Positions 25,127 to 36,635 of a stretch of 64,000 bases of DNA are shown piece after piece. This DNA is from Camillea tinctor. Its lineage: Eukaryota; Ascomycota; Sordariomycetes; Xylariales; Xylariaceae. The stretch covers positions 395,358 through 459,357 of the forward strand of contig MU394078.1 of the NCBI GenBank assembly GCA_022578605.1. The letters run 5' to 3'. Under the pieces are notes generated by a model, which saw nothing but the letters and a program-made list of their open reading frames with translations, was not told the DNA's origin and made no database searches. Each line of letters begins with the position of its first letter. Position 1 is the stretch's first letter. The translations under genes were made by a program, and so were the position numbers.

Positions 25127-26995
25127 TTCCTTGGGAGGCTAGGATGGTCAAGTTTAGTGAGATGGTCTTTATCCCGCGAAGTATAGAAGACACGGTTTTT
25201 TTGTATAAAACATAGGGTTCTTCTAAACCGAATTCTATATAGCGTCACTTTCAAATGTCGTTATCAACATGATGAACCTTGTTAGCGTAAGAGCAGCCTC
25301 ATCTTATTGTACGGTATTCTACTATGATAGACTACAACAGTTGCTGGTCTAACTCTAGTGTATATATATATACTACTACCTTAAACTCATGGATATCTTG
25401 AGCTGCCTAGTCTTGAGAGCCTTTTGATAAGTATCTAGGTAGTCAGATTAAATACCCCCATGTTTCAATATTCATCAAATATTTCATATCTTCTCTTAGA
25501 AAGTAAACGCGCGTATTCCCCCAAAAGTAAAATAGACGAAACAGGGTGAGACAATACTGAGTGGATGGGCGTTTAGGTTGTAGCACAGCACAGCCTTTAT
25601 TAAAGTGTCGAGAAGTTCTGGGAAGATTCGGCTCTGCAGCGAATAGTCATCAACCCAAGCATTGACAAATCGCTATGAGTTGTCAACGTACGTTGTTGCT
25701 ATATTGAAGTTGAAGGACCAGTAGTATGACAGGGTTTTAGTGGGTACCCTGTAGCCAGGTATTCCGTACTAGTACCTACTATGAGTCAAGCCAGGAAGCA
25801 TAGTTCTCGGGGGTCATTACGATGCCTTAACTCATAATATAACTTATCAAGGTTATATAGGTAAAGAGATACGAGTGCAGATAAGTAGGCATGAAGTATC
25901 TGACCTAGTGATATTTCATAGGCGCCTACGAGAAGGGAAATGGTTTCGAGGATTTGCCAAGAGAACTGACGTATGGCTGTCGATTTCGTGTTGCTCTTGG
26001 GTGGGAAGACCCGATCGCTCAGGATAGGGCAGCATCTGATGGTGTAACCGCCAACATGAGGATGCTGGGGAGGGTTGACTGGTCGAGAAGCACAGAACAG
26101 GTTTGGGGGCACCACTTTCTACAAGGGTACCCCCCAGCCTCTCAGAGCGCAGATGACGTATTGTAACACAGAGTTCTAGCCAATCAACAATGCGGATCTG
26201 GACTAAAGTAGACAATAACAAAAAGAGAGAAGAGCTTCCCGGGGCCGTAGATCATGTGTAAATCGATCATTCTAGACCTGTCTTTGTTCCGCTCTTTTAC
26301 TTTAGCCACCTAAAATACTCCTTACACAGCACATAGCCTACATGTATAGTCATATGGCCAAGTAGATAAATTCATGTTGGCTACCCAAGTTATCAGATAG
26401 TCCAAGAGGGAAATAAGGAGGCCTCTCTTCTAGGTTACTGTAGGTTAAGTGGTTAGGTTTCCCAGGACCATGGGTGGAAGAGAATTAGAGAGAAGAAGAC
26501 CCCTACCTAGCCTGGGCTAAAGTACCTACTTATGCAGTTAATGAAATGATCATCACCCGATGCCGTGTTAAGCAACCTAGCCCCAGTCACTTTTTGAGTT
26601 TCTTGCGTACCTTGATGTATGCCAATGTGTTATCGAGTATTGTTGCATCATGGCTTCCAGTCATTGGTGTTAGTCTGGCGTAGACTTCTATCTGTTTCAC
26701 TCCCCATGTGGCATTGTTCTTTGTCCTCTCGTCCTACACCGTAACGTCTAAATACTCTACTCTATCCTCAGACCTTACCCAAGAACATCTTTTCCCTTTC
26801 CTATCTATGTGACAAAACCTGATGTATCGAGAACCTCTGGTTGCATAACCTTCATCCTCTCTTCATAATTGTTGAACCTACCGAGTTACGGACACTTACT
26901 GACCTATCCCTCGTTGCCTCCCATACAAGTCATTATCCATTACCTGCTTAGCATTCTTAACATATATCTATACATACGTACTCACTCTTGTGATC
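25127..26995. other. Intergenic region of 1.9 kb
   Basis: AT-rich sequence with no supported gene. Frames at 25786-26221 on the minus strand overlap an equally long plus-strand frame and have poor protein character. Confidence 0.45.
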
Positions 26996-28218
26996 ATGGG
27001 GGAGAGTAGGATAAAACCTTCGCTGGTGATTATACCACTGCTGCTCTCCATCGTCGGCTTTGTGCTGGCGATGTTAGCGCTTTTCGCTGGTACGGGGCCG
27101 CAGCAGCGAGCGCTCGAAGACTATCATCTTATCGCAGTATGTCACTCGTCTTCTTCACCTAGAGTCCCTAATACAATATACTAAACGATGACCCTTCGTG
27201 CCTAGATTAACATGTCTAACTTCGGTCACGATCTGATCGCCTCGGCCACGTCTTCGAGTTCGGAGCCGACGTCCACAAGTGACGGCAGCTTCTGGGACAC
27301 CATCGAGAGCGGTCTCAGCGACATCGGCGACGATATTACAGATGAAATCAACGACATCGCGAACGACTACGCCGACAGGATCGCGGAGGAGCTTGGAATC
27401 TCCCAGTGGTATAGCTTGCACATCATGACCGCGTGCGAGGGAGACTTTGCGCCGAACGCGACATCGCCGGGCGCTTGGTATAATACTACCAATTGCACTT
27501 CCCAGCAGGCGGGAGGTACGTTCTCCGGAATATACTGTTTCAACCCCCTCTCTCTTCCTCTAGCTCCAGCTGGGGCCCAGGATATGCCGAAGGTATTTAT
27601 AGCATAACGTGCTAACATTTCGTTTTAGTACAACTCAACCTCACCGACATCCTCACCAGGGAAATCGACGCCGGCCCCCTGGGCATCAGCGCGTCCGACC
27701 TACCGATCCCCGACGCAGTCACGGAGACAGTCGAGTACCTGAACAACTTCCTGCTGGCCGTCTTCATCCTCTACGTGCTGGGCAGCGGGTTCTCGGGGCT
27801 CAGCTTCCTAGCGTGCGTCGTGGTGCTGACGCTGAGGCGGGACATCGGCCGGGCCACGCTGCTCGCCAACGCGTCGCTCGCCCTGCTGGCGGCGCTGGCG
27901 CTGGCCATCGGCAGCGCGGTCGCGACGGCCATATCGCGGCGCGGCGTCGCCGAGATCAACGACCGCGGCGCCGACGCCGGCATCTCGGCCATCGCCGGCA
28001 CCAAGTTCATGATCATCTCGTGGGTCGCGTTCGCCGTCATGTTCGTCGCGCTGCTGTTCTGGGCCGTGCCCTGCTGCTTGCCCAGGCGCCGGAACGGAGT
28101 GCGCTTCCGCGGCGCGGCCATCTCGAGCCCCGTCCACGGCGCCACCGAGAAGAAGAGGGCGAGGAATAGCTCGGATAGCGGACGTGGGCTGTTGGGCATG
28201 TTTAGGAGGCGCCACTAG
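26996..28218 (+). CDS. SUR7/PalI-family four-TM plasma-membrane protein
   Basis: Exons are 26996-27136, 27206-27515 and 27629-28218 (346 aa). Intron donors are GTATGT and GTACGT; acceptors are CCTAG and TTTTAG. The layout matches the SUR7/PalI (fungal claudin-like) family: an N-terminal TM helix (about 9-32), a long extracellular loop, and three closely spaced C-terminal TM helices (around residues 190-220, 230-255 and 270-295) ending at WAVPCCLPRRR. The loop carries a cysteine pair (TACEGDF...NCTS) and three N-glycosylation sequons in ATSPGAWYNTTNCTS and just before it. The C-terminal tail is short, basic and Ser-rich (SSDSGRGLLGMFRRRH). Members act in eisosomes (Sur7) or in ambient pH sensing (PalI/Rim9). 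Sequence does not say which applies here, although the short tail argues against a long-tailed PalI. Confidence 0.85.
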
Positions 28219-29502
28219 AGGGGTTAGATAGACGGTTGAGTGTTGCGTGAGCGCACGGGCGTGAAGAGGGGAGTGGAGGGGTGGTTCCTTTTTTTTTTCT
28301 TCTTTCTCTTTTGTCACTTTATGGTTTATCGCATAGAATCAAATCCTATTCAGCAGGTACTAGAATAGAGGGAAGGGGGGAAATCATGTGATGAATGGGT
28401 TAGGAGATGAGGACCTAGGTAGTAGGGACTCGCGAGAGTCGGACATGATGAAACCTATTATCATATCTCTTTGCCTACTTGTCTTCTTACATCGGTGAGA
28501 ACCAAGAAGAAAAAAAACAAGGCGTTATTTTTTTTGTTCTTAATTATTTTTCCTTTTTTATTTTCCTTTTTCTGTTTCGGAGCGGGAAAAGGGGGGGCTG
28601 GGTTGTGAGTTGTCGGGATATGAGACTTGGTGGTTGGAAACAATACATGATACCTGATACCCGCATCCATAGAAATCAATCAGTTATTTTATACCTAAGT
28701 GCTAGTACCAACTCTGCCATGTATAACCTCTGTATGGTTCTTGTGGTGATAATGTTCAATCCCCAATTCTTATCGCTTTAGGGATAGTCGTTTATAAGTA
28801 TGAGGGGTAAATCAGCTAACCCTTACCCTCCCTCTAACTCCCCTTTGCTCATGAACTTAGGGTATGCATGTACAACCTAATGTCCTATAAACTGCAACTG
28901 AGACGGGGAAGCTAAACCCCACCGGCAGTTTAGTTTGGTCACGGGTACCGTCAAGTCAATAGCTCTGTTCGTAGACCGTAGATCTTGTCGGTCGTAACTG
29001 CGTGATTGGGCTCTCTGGCAGGTCCCCTTCCAGATGAGCTAATAGAAAGATACCAATAGCGCTCATAGGAATCGAACCTACACTTACTATTAAACTCGCC
29101 AAGTCTTCCTACCTACGTAGCTGCCCCAGTAGCGTCAAGTCTTTTCCGTCTGCCAGTCTAACCTAACCTAGCTGTTTTAAGACGTTGGCGGGTTCCACCG
29201 TGGGAACTTCAGCCAAACCGTTCCAACCACTACTTTTCCGTCTTGTCTTACACGGACTTGACCTGTGTACGTACCCGATGAGATACAATAGATAGATACA
29301 GCTTCACCTCTTTTTCTTTCCCCCTTTTATCTTCTCTCTCCTCTTTGTCTCTCTTTCTTTTCTCTTTCAAAATTCTCATATTCTTATGCGTGTATGAATT
29401 GGTGACGATTTGCTCTACTTCCTCCAGCTTGGTTGGTTATCTTTGGGTTCGAACATATATAACAAAAGCAACTCTCCGCCAAAACCCCCTATCTATTCAA
29501 CC
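28219..29502. other. Intergenic region
   Basis: Contains a T-rich tract (28287-28310), a T/A-rich stretch at 28508-28575, an ACCTAGGT palindrome (28413-28420) and a tRNA-like remnant described separately. No coding frame is supported. Confidence 0.45.
29058..29139 (-). other. tRNA-like remnant (B-box/T-arm sequence)
   Basis: On the minus strand an intact T-arm and B-box (GTAGG TTCGATT CCTAT, 29064-29080) is followed by GAGCGCT as a possible 3' acceptor strand. About 60 nt upstream, GACGCTA could pair with it at five of seven positions. Between them an AGAC-TTGGCGA-GTTT hairpin resembles an anticodon arm with GGC (Ala) in the loop. The D-arm is not recognisable and the variable region is too long for a normal tRNA-Ala. 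It is either a decayed tRNA or SINE-like piece, or chance. Confidence 0.22.
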
Positions 29503-30647
29503 ATGTCTACATCATACGGATCGGTGTCCGACGAAGAGTCGCGTACTCTTCTCCGGGAGGGTGAACGCAGAGCCAGACGTGCTTGGTCTGGATTTATCGA
29601 CTTCGCCTTCTCAGGAAACATACTTGAGATTGCCTTTGGTCTGATGTGAGTGCAAGTGAAAAGAAAAAAATAGAGAGTAGATAAATTCATTTTGCATTGA
29701 TTTTGTTGATTGCTTTAGTTATTGATTTGCGGGATCAAGGCTATCGATATTTGGTTCTTTCGGGATAGGTTCAATGTATAACCCAGTCTTCCTAACCTAC
29801 CCACATCCTTACCGATAAGATCAAGATCTAGCATATCTTCATACCCAGCTTGCCTAGTACTAGGCTCGGCAAATGAGGATATATAATCTACCCTGTTTTA
29901 TCTTATGTCTTCTGCTATTATGGCCTGGTCTTATTTACTAACCATGTCACGAACCGCTCCTAGTCTTGCGAATGCATTCACGACTGTCACAACCTCCTTC
30001 GTGAATGACGTTATCCTGCCGCCCCTCTCCGTCATTCTGCCCCTGAATCGAAACATGGATGAAAAGTTCGCTGTGCTTAAGCCTGGACCTAAATACAATG
30101 ATCTGGATGGATATGGTATGTAGAGAAATATCTCGGGACTATTTACCCCTATTAAGCGAGACAATACTAACTAGCAATAGTATGAACTATATATATATAT
30201 ACTCCTATTCTGAAAATTTATGATGGCTATCTTAGGAAAGATACTAACATGTCATAGACCACGCTTCGCCAAGCCCAAGAGGACGGTGCCGTCGTGTTAG
30301 CTTATGGGTAAGAGAGCTTTCATTCCAAACCCCTCGAGAGCCAGCTACGGGACAATCACTAATCTCATCTCTGTAGAGGTTTCTTGAGCAAATTCATCAG
30401 CTTCTTAGGTCTCGGGATCGCGCTCTACTGCCTTGCTACATCCTACCAATATGTGTCCAAGGATCCTATTATCAAGCGGACTGTCAAGTGTAAATACTGC
30501 AGAAAGCAAATAAGCGAAAAGGTCCGTATCTCTCTACTTCTAGGCAAATACATGATATAGAAAAGAGACCTAACCGTTCTTACCCAGGCAATCCGTTGTG
30601 TGAACTGTACTAGCTGGCTTGATGGCCGGGAGGAGCGAACAGAATAA
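29503..30647 (+). CDS. MscL-type mechanosensitive channel protein with C-terminal zinc-ribbon-like tail
   Basis: Exons are 29503-29645, 29964-30115, about 30274-30307, 30377-30521 and 30588-30647 (about 177 aa). TM1 and pore region: FSGNILEIAFGLILANAF then SFVNDVILPPLSVI, matching the bacterial MscL first helix and its IIMPPL-like turn. TM2: FLSKFISFLGLGIALYCLA. The C-terminus carries CKYC...CVNC, two CxxC pairs separated by 11 residues, typical of fungal and some bacterial members. The protein would act as a stretch-activated release valve, probably in an internal or plasma membrane. Exon 3 is uncertain. The conserved-looking TTLRQAQEDGAVVLAYG lies in a frame whose natural acceptor (CATAG at 30257) is phase 0, but the upstream donor (GTATGT at 30116) leaves phase 1. 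The in-frame alternative acceptor is CCAAG at 30273, which loses five residues. Confidence 0.82.
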
Positions 30648-30738
30648 TGAAATGATTAATACGGCTGATATTAACTACACTCGAACATGTAACGGAACTA
30701 ATTTGTCCTTCGGCTATCGCCGTGTCTAAACTCAGCAT

Positions 30739-30769
<31 letters not shown>

Positions 30770-30923
30770 GATCATAGATTGTTCTTCCCGTTAGGCTAGT
30801 TGAGAGATTGGGGATACTTCAAGTAGATTTTTATTATTGGTTAGGGCAGAGGTTGGGGTTCACCACATCTATCCTTCAGCTTTTCTTTATTTATATACCC
30901 AGATTCCACAGCACATAAACAAG

Positions 30924-30954
<31 letters not shown>

Positions 30955-30998
30955 TGAAATTGCCAACTCTTTAATCATAATCAACTATACTCGCTCAC
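30648..30998. repeat. Short intergenic spacer with compound microsatellite and homopolymer
   Basis: The spacer between convergent genes holds an (AC)n-(AT)n compound microsatellite at about 30738-30768. A C7 run is followed directly by T25 at 30924-30955, close to the intradiol dioxygenase stop codon. No gene. Confidence 0.7.
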
Positions 30999-32492
30999 TC
31001 ATACTTCACGCTTCTTCTTCTTCATGCACGGGCTCCAGAACTGCTGCGTCGTGGTCGGCGCTCCGGGCCCGGTGGGAAACGGCGGGAATCCTCCCGGGGG
31101 CGGAGTCACGCCCGGAGGAAACCCGCCAGTCGGGAAGCCCCCCGTGGGGAACGGGAACCCGCCGGGCGGGATGGTGAAGTTCCACTTGGGCGAGGTGTCG
31201 ACGCCGCCGTCCTTGTAGTGCCACGCGCCCGACGACACGAACCGCGACTGGTCCGCCGTGCTGTTGACGCCGATGGTGGCCCACATCAGCAGCCCGTCGG
31301 CCGGGTCCTCGCTCAGCATGACGTAGTCGAGCAGGGGGTCGTAGTCCTTGCTGGCCTGCTGCGCGGCGAGGAAGTCCTCGCGCGTGTACGTCAGCCGCAT
31401 GGTGTTGGCCGAGTAGGGCGCCATGCCCTCGACCGCGTTGATGAGCTCCTGGTCGAAGTACAGCTGCCCGATGTGGTTCACGCGCCCGCCCGCGTAGGTG
31501 CCGTTGTCGAGCAGCCGCGCCCCCTGGTTGCTCGTCACGTGGATGTGGTTCACGCGCCCCTGGTAGTGCCCCGGGAACACGGTCGAGAACTCGGCCACGC
31601 CCTCCAGGTCGCTGATCTGCACCCCCCGCAGGAACGTGCTGTCCAGCCCCGCGCCCGCGACTACCCCCGAGTACACCCCCGTCGCGTTGGCATGCCACAT
31701 GTCCACCAGCAGGTTCGGCACCGGCGCGCACGTCGACACGTCCACGAACTGCAGGTCCAGGTGCACCGGCACGCCGCCTTGCTCCTCGACCACGTCCGAC
31801 CGGATCAGCTCCCCGCCTACCCAGTACGGCCCGATGATGGTTTCGGGCGCGAGCCCGATCGTCGCGTTGGACGCGAAGATGGTGCTGTGCGGCGTCGTCT
31901 CGTCCCAGTCCACCGAGTCGCCGCGGTCGTGGCACGTCTGCAGGTACTCGTCCAGAGCCTCCTGGTCGCGCTTGGCGAGCATACGGGCTGGATGTCATGA
32001 ATATGCTGTGTCAGCACTGGGTTCGTGGCTGAATACTGGATAACGCCTTCTTCTATCTTTTTTTCTCTAAGGACACATTCTCACCCCTTCCCCTGAGTGG
32101 CGCATCCACGAAAGATGGGTGGGTGGAAAGGGGCTAAAGAAGGGAGGAAACTTTATCTGTGAAATAATAGGGAGACACGAATAGGGGGCAGAGTAAAGAA
32201 AGTAAATAATGAGGAAATATTACACACCTTCCTCGAGGCCACGCTTCTCACGCAGCTGAGCCGCCTTAGCTGCACGGCGCATTACCGCCCGCCTCTCGAG
32301 CGCCTGACCGGCAGCGCTATCTTTACATTTGGCGAGAGTCATCTCAGCATTGCGGATCCCGATCTCGTTATGCCGTAGGTCGCGGCGGCGCTTGGCAGTG
32401 TCGTGGTGCTCGCCTGGGTGAGCGAACACGGTATTGCCAAAGAGTGCCGCGGCTGCAAGCACCGCGGCCGCGCTTGTGGGAAGTTTGACCAT
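30999..32492 (-). CDS. Secreted intradiol ring-cleavage dioxygenase with Gly/Pro-rich tail
   Basis: Exons are 32492-32228 and 31987-30999 (417 aa) with a 240-nt phase-1 intron. A signal peptide is evident (MVKLPTSAAAVLAAAALFG, cleavage near FAHPGEHH). The family fold cleaves catechol-type rings between the hydroxyls using non-haem Fe(III). Probable iron ligands are Tyr143 (IGPYWVGGE), Tyr230 (FPGHYQGRV) and the His236-x-His238 pair (NHIHV), in the expected order. The WHANATGVYSG segment is also typical. Between signal peptide and domain lies a highly charged Arg/Lys/Glu helix (about residues 30-95). After the domain comes a tail of repeated GGFP/GGFPTG units, then a basic KKKKREV end. Secreted fungal members are linked to breakdown of lignin- or tannin-derived aromatics; that role is inferred. 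The GC-rich exon casts long antisense shadows. Confidence 0.93.
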
Positions 32493-34252
32493 CTCGCTAG
32501 GAGCTGTGGGAGGTAGAAAAAAAAGAAGGAAGGCTCCAGAAGACTCTAAGGTGGTTAGGGAGAAAGTACCTCAGAGAGGGATAGGAAGATGAGAAGAGGA
32601 ATTATACAAGTGGACCTCGACAGCAAATATCTATTCATCTATACCTCTCCCTCTGTCTAGAGGAGGGACTTTATATCCCCCGTAGGCCGGCCTGACGAAG
32701 CCCTAACCCTTCGCCTACTCCCGAGCCCGGATCGAGGGGAAACCAGCTTAGCCGTCATTAAGGGATTACGTGGACATATGCTTGTTTAGAGTAATTGCTT
32801 GCAGTATGCTAGCCACGCGGTCCTCAAGAAAGATACGAGAAGGACCCCGGGCTCCATTTTGGGGGTGGTAAGGTATAGAAGCACGATAAAGAAACCAAAA
32901 AAAGGAGGCCTGGTTAGTATTACCGCCCTTTTCTACCGAGTCCTCGGCCGAGCTGCCTCTCGCGGTCGTTCATGAGATGAGCAATCCGCCAAGAGAACGA
33001 CGCACATAATTTATCCTCTTAGGTCGCACGTAATCCCATCGACACGGTTTTATATATAGTCAGGTCACTCTTTGCCTCTTTAGGAGAGGACGGGGTGTCG
33101 AAGAGCCGGGTGAAATGCGCGTCTGGGGATATGAATGTGAATATTCCACCGTTTCCCCCCTCCCCCTTTTTTGGTTGACCAATTGCCGAATCTTGGTTGG
33201 TCGGCTGGTCCTATCTAATCCCTAGACACGTATACCAAAAGAGCCGAAGAGGCTCAATTGGGGGAAATGCGACTCGGGAGAAACTCTGCGCGGCTGAATT
33301 GCGCTTTGGCTGGGTGGGTAGGAAGGTAACCTCGTTGGTATAGATTAAGGGAACCCTCGGCTTGTGGGGGCTCTCGCTTGCTTCGCGTGTAATAATGCCA
33401 ATTGAAATGAATATGAAATAGAAGACTCGATGTATAAAGTGTTCATTTGTAAGTCTCACTATCACCGTTGTTTGGTTGAGGTTGCATTTGTTGATGATAG
33501 GAGTTTGATCCAGCGAATCTTGGCGGCTGCACACGTTACGTTTAATGTATAGGGTCTGCAAGGGACATGTGATCTATAACTAGATAGGGGAAACACATAT
33601 CAATCAATGTACTTTATGGTGGAGTGTATTTGGTGCCGTTTGGTCGGGTTGAAGCCCTGAAATATCCACTTGGTCATCTAGAATTATATGCTTTATCTCT
33701 ATAATACACCATAACCGCTCTTATATCCTACATAGTGGTTTGACAGGGTCAGATATAACTTATAATTGACATTTTTATTTAAATAGATCCGGTGTCATTG
33801 TATCGTATTCCGATTATTGGGAATAAGAACTATTGGTTCGTAAGTAGAGAAGCCGTACTTGATAGTGAAGAACACCTGTTCAACTTTAAGCAAATCTAAT
33901 TCTAGCATCAGTGGGTATCCAGTGTGCTGCTCAAGAATTACCCTCAATGAGAGAATAAGGAGAGGGAAAAAAGAATAAAAATTGATGGTCTTGGGGGATT
34001 GTTGAGAAGCTATCGGAGCTTAATTGTAGTTCAAAAATACAGATTCAATAACTAGTTTCTCCTAGTATATACCTATAAAAGAAGATCTTCGCTATCACGT
34101 ATATAAACCACTACTGCACGCTCTGGTTGGCATTATAATGGGAAGGGAAGTGTAATAATGTGCACTGCAGAATTCTAATGCTGGAATGTGAGAACTGCAA
34201 GCTCCACGAAGACTTGGATCTGGATGCTGAGAGGTCGCCGGTGAATAGAGAA
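32493..34252. other. Intergenic region of 1.8 kb
   Basis: Upstream flank of the dioxygenase gene and downstream flank of the DUF2293-like gene. The minus-strand frame at 33211-33561 has no recognisable features. Composition shifts from mixed (32.5-33.2 kb) to AT-rich (33.4-34.2 kb). Confidence 0.45.
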
Positions 34253-35221
34253 CTATCTATTTTCTAGTATATGTATTTTGATGGGCAACCATATACCAAA
34301 CTGTCTACCTCTTATGTATTGATAGGGTCGTGTAGTCATTTTCTCGAATTCCAGTCTCGGATTCTCGCCACACCAAGATACTAGGATTTGTATAACCCTA
34401 TCCTGCGACCGTTCATATGCTTTGCCAAGCGGTGAGCTTAGCTCAGGAGTATTACAATATCTTCTAAACGGGGAGTGACGCTTCCAAACATAAAGTGCAA
34501 TTTGGGTGTTCATTTCCTCTCTGGTCAATGCCGTAACGAGGCCTTCGCGGCCCTCTGTGAAATCGTAGTATATGCTATCCCTATCGTCAGGGGGCATCTG
34601 GGGCCAGTACTTGTCAAGCACCCGCGATACCTTTGCGTGGGCTTTTTCTATCTTCATTTCCTGTTCATCTTCAGATTTGCTGATAATGTCTTCCGGGACA
34701 AATAGACCTATTGGTCTAGTAATGCCTTTGCGTTTGTTCCCGTAGACAGCATATACCTTCTGCGTGTGCTTGCGGCAGTACCGAGTCAGGAAGATGTTAC
34801 CTGAGGGCACGAACGCGTATCCCGGTGGTGGGTCATGTTCATTGAATAAGATGTCCTCTTTATACTTGTTTTTGTACCAATTTTCCGGAAGCTCTATCCC
34901 CAGAATCTCATCTTCACCTAGCGTATCTTCGGGGCTGAGGCCGGTGTCAGGGTCGGTGTCGGCTTTAGCATTGGTGTCGGAGTCAGCGTCGGGGTTGATA
35001 TTGGTGCTAGTATGGACTTTGCGTTTCCGAGTAGAAAAGGTATCACTAAACCCCGGCCCCGAACCCGTCGAAACCAGCCATTCCGCAACTGTCAAAGGTA
35101 TAACCGGGACAGAAATATGGGGAGCCGGACCTATTTTAGATCTCGCCATGCCCAGGATCGCCGCTGTCCCCAACCTTGACGGCATGCATGATGATGATGT
35201 TGGGTACAAATAGCGGAACAT
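34253..35221 (-). CDS. DUF2293-like protein
   Basis: Intronless, 322 aa. Residues about 130-175 (PPPGYAFVPSGNIFLTRYCR, then a basic VYAVYGNKRKGITRPIG block) resemble the N-terminal signature of fungal DUF2293 proteins. Residues about 195-260 (VSRVLDKYWPQMPPDDRDSI, later ALTREEMNTQIALYVWKRHSPF) resemble the DUF2293 core with its PxMP and RxHx(S/T)PF-type motifs. That assignment is from memory of the family pattern. An Asp/Thr/Ala repeat stretch (DADSDTNAKADTDPDTG) forms an acidic linker at about 78-94. Function is unknown. Met25 (MARSKIGP) is an alternative start. Codon use is less GC-rich than in the neighbouring dioxygenase gene. Confidence 0.7.
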   Translation of the reverse strand: MFRYLYPTSSSCMPSRLGTAAILGMARSKIGPAPHISVPVIPLTVAEWLVSTGSGPGFSDTFSTRKRKVHTSTNINPDADSDTNAKADTDPDTGLSPEDTLGEDEILGIELPENWYKNKYKEDILFNEHDPPPGYAFVPSGNIFLTRYCRKHTQKVYAVYGNKRKGITRPIGLFVPEDIISKSEDEQEMKIEKAHAKVSRVLDKYWPQMPPDDRDSIYYDFTEGREGLVTALTREEMNTQIALYVWKRHSPFRRYCNTPELSSPLGKAYERSQDRVIQILVSWCGENPRLEFEKMTTRPYQYIRGRQFGIWLPIKIHILENR

Positions 35222-36635
35222 CTTCTAGCATGTGATTGATACTCCATACCAAGATCCTTGATTAAGAAACCCTGTTGTCTTTAAAGGCCGTAATTCAAAA
35301 ATAGGGCATATGTTACACAGTAAGAAGTTATTTGCGTGTGGTTATGTGGGTCGGAGTTTAGACTAAAACGAAGGCTAAGATCTGATGTGAAGCAAAATGA
35401 AGAAAGAGTCTCCACGGCTCTTCATATACATACTAGTCTGCCAGCTGTCAAAAGCTGTACATACCAGCTGGTGAATATTAATTTAGGTTACTGGCTTACT
35501 GACTCTAACTTGAAGTGACCACTAACCTAGTGGGTACGTACCTACCTAGTCGTCCCCCTCCATCGTAAAAAAATCTTCCGTCTCGGACCAACCAAATTAA
35601 ATCATTTCCCCGTATAAAAAGCTGCTTAGCCCAGCTAAATTCTTTCCCTTCCTTTCTTCTTCTTTTTTTTTTCTTTGTGCGGCTGGCATGACAGGTATTT
35701 CTCCGTGTTGCTTCGAATCTTCTATAAGAGGTTTTTTTGTCAAAGAAGCCTTCTTCCCGTAAGCTCGTAAGCGTCAGTCATTTGCCACAGAGAAATCAAA
35801 ATTGCAGGCCGGTAAGCCATTCGTCGATTTATACTCCCTTTTGGGAGGCGGTTCTTGTCCATCCTTTTTCGAAAGAAAATGGTAGCATGCCTTCATCCGG
35901 CGTTTTCTGGGACCGTGACGAAATAATACCGGACATTTATTATTTATCTAGATAGTTGATTCTCTAGAGCAAGATCTACATTGCTATTAGATGTGGGCTC
36001 GTCACCAATAACAATCATCCCCCTACGGGGTGTTGCTGTTGTACGCTTGGTTTTGTACCTACCGAGCCGAAGCGACGATGGACCTAGCTTGGCCATTAGC
36101 TACTTATGTAGGTATTGGGTCTTGCATCTGTAGGCAAAGTGGACCTCCTTTTCTATCATTTATTGGATATATTCTGGTCACTTCGTTTGTCGTGTTGTAG
36201 ATGTGATGCCACTGTGTATCTGCCCCTGTACCTGCATGGGACCTCGCTGTCTGGAACCCGATTTGATGCCAGGGGAGGACAACGCAGCCTACAACATCTT
36301 GCATTCTTGCATTTTTGATGAAGGAGTCATGCCACCAGTCGCCTGTTGACCGACTATTTCCTCTAGTAACCATCTACTTGAGTCTATCGGGAAATGTTCG
36401 TCTCTCGTAAAGCCAGAGCCTACCAACCCATCTCACTGCCCCTCTGCATTCACCACTGTCCAACTTAACGGGCGCGGGACCATCTTGCAGGAGTTGGTCA
36501 GGTGCTGTATATGCCCGTAGCCGAGTAGGAACACCGAAATTGCATCTGCAGGCCGCCTGGATTTTATCTTCCCTGAACTATGGGATTCCTAGGAGGCAAT
36601 AACCCCGTGCAGCCCCCATATCATGGTGGCGTGGT
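35222..36635. other. Intergenic region of 1.4 kb
   Basis: Contains frames at 35737-35955 (plus) and 36104-36373 (minus) with no domain, conserved-looking motif or splice context. A T-rich tract lies at 35640-35680. No gene called. Confidence 0.45.

Noticed and set aside
31006..32043. Long open frames in other frames and on the plus strand over the dioxygenase
   Set aside because: High GC at third codon positions removes stops. Their Arg/Ala/His-rich products are typical shadow translations.
32695..32712. CCCTAACCCT, telomere-like
   Set aside because: A single short match with no tandem array.
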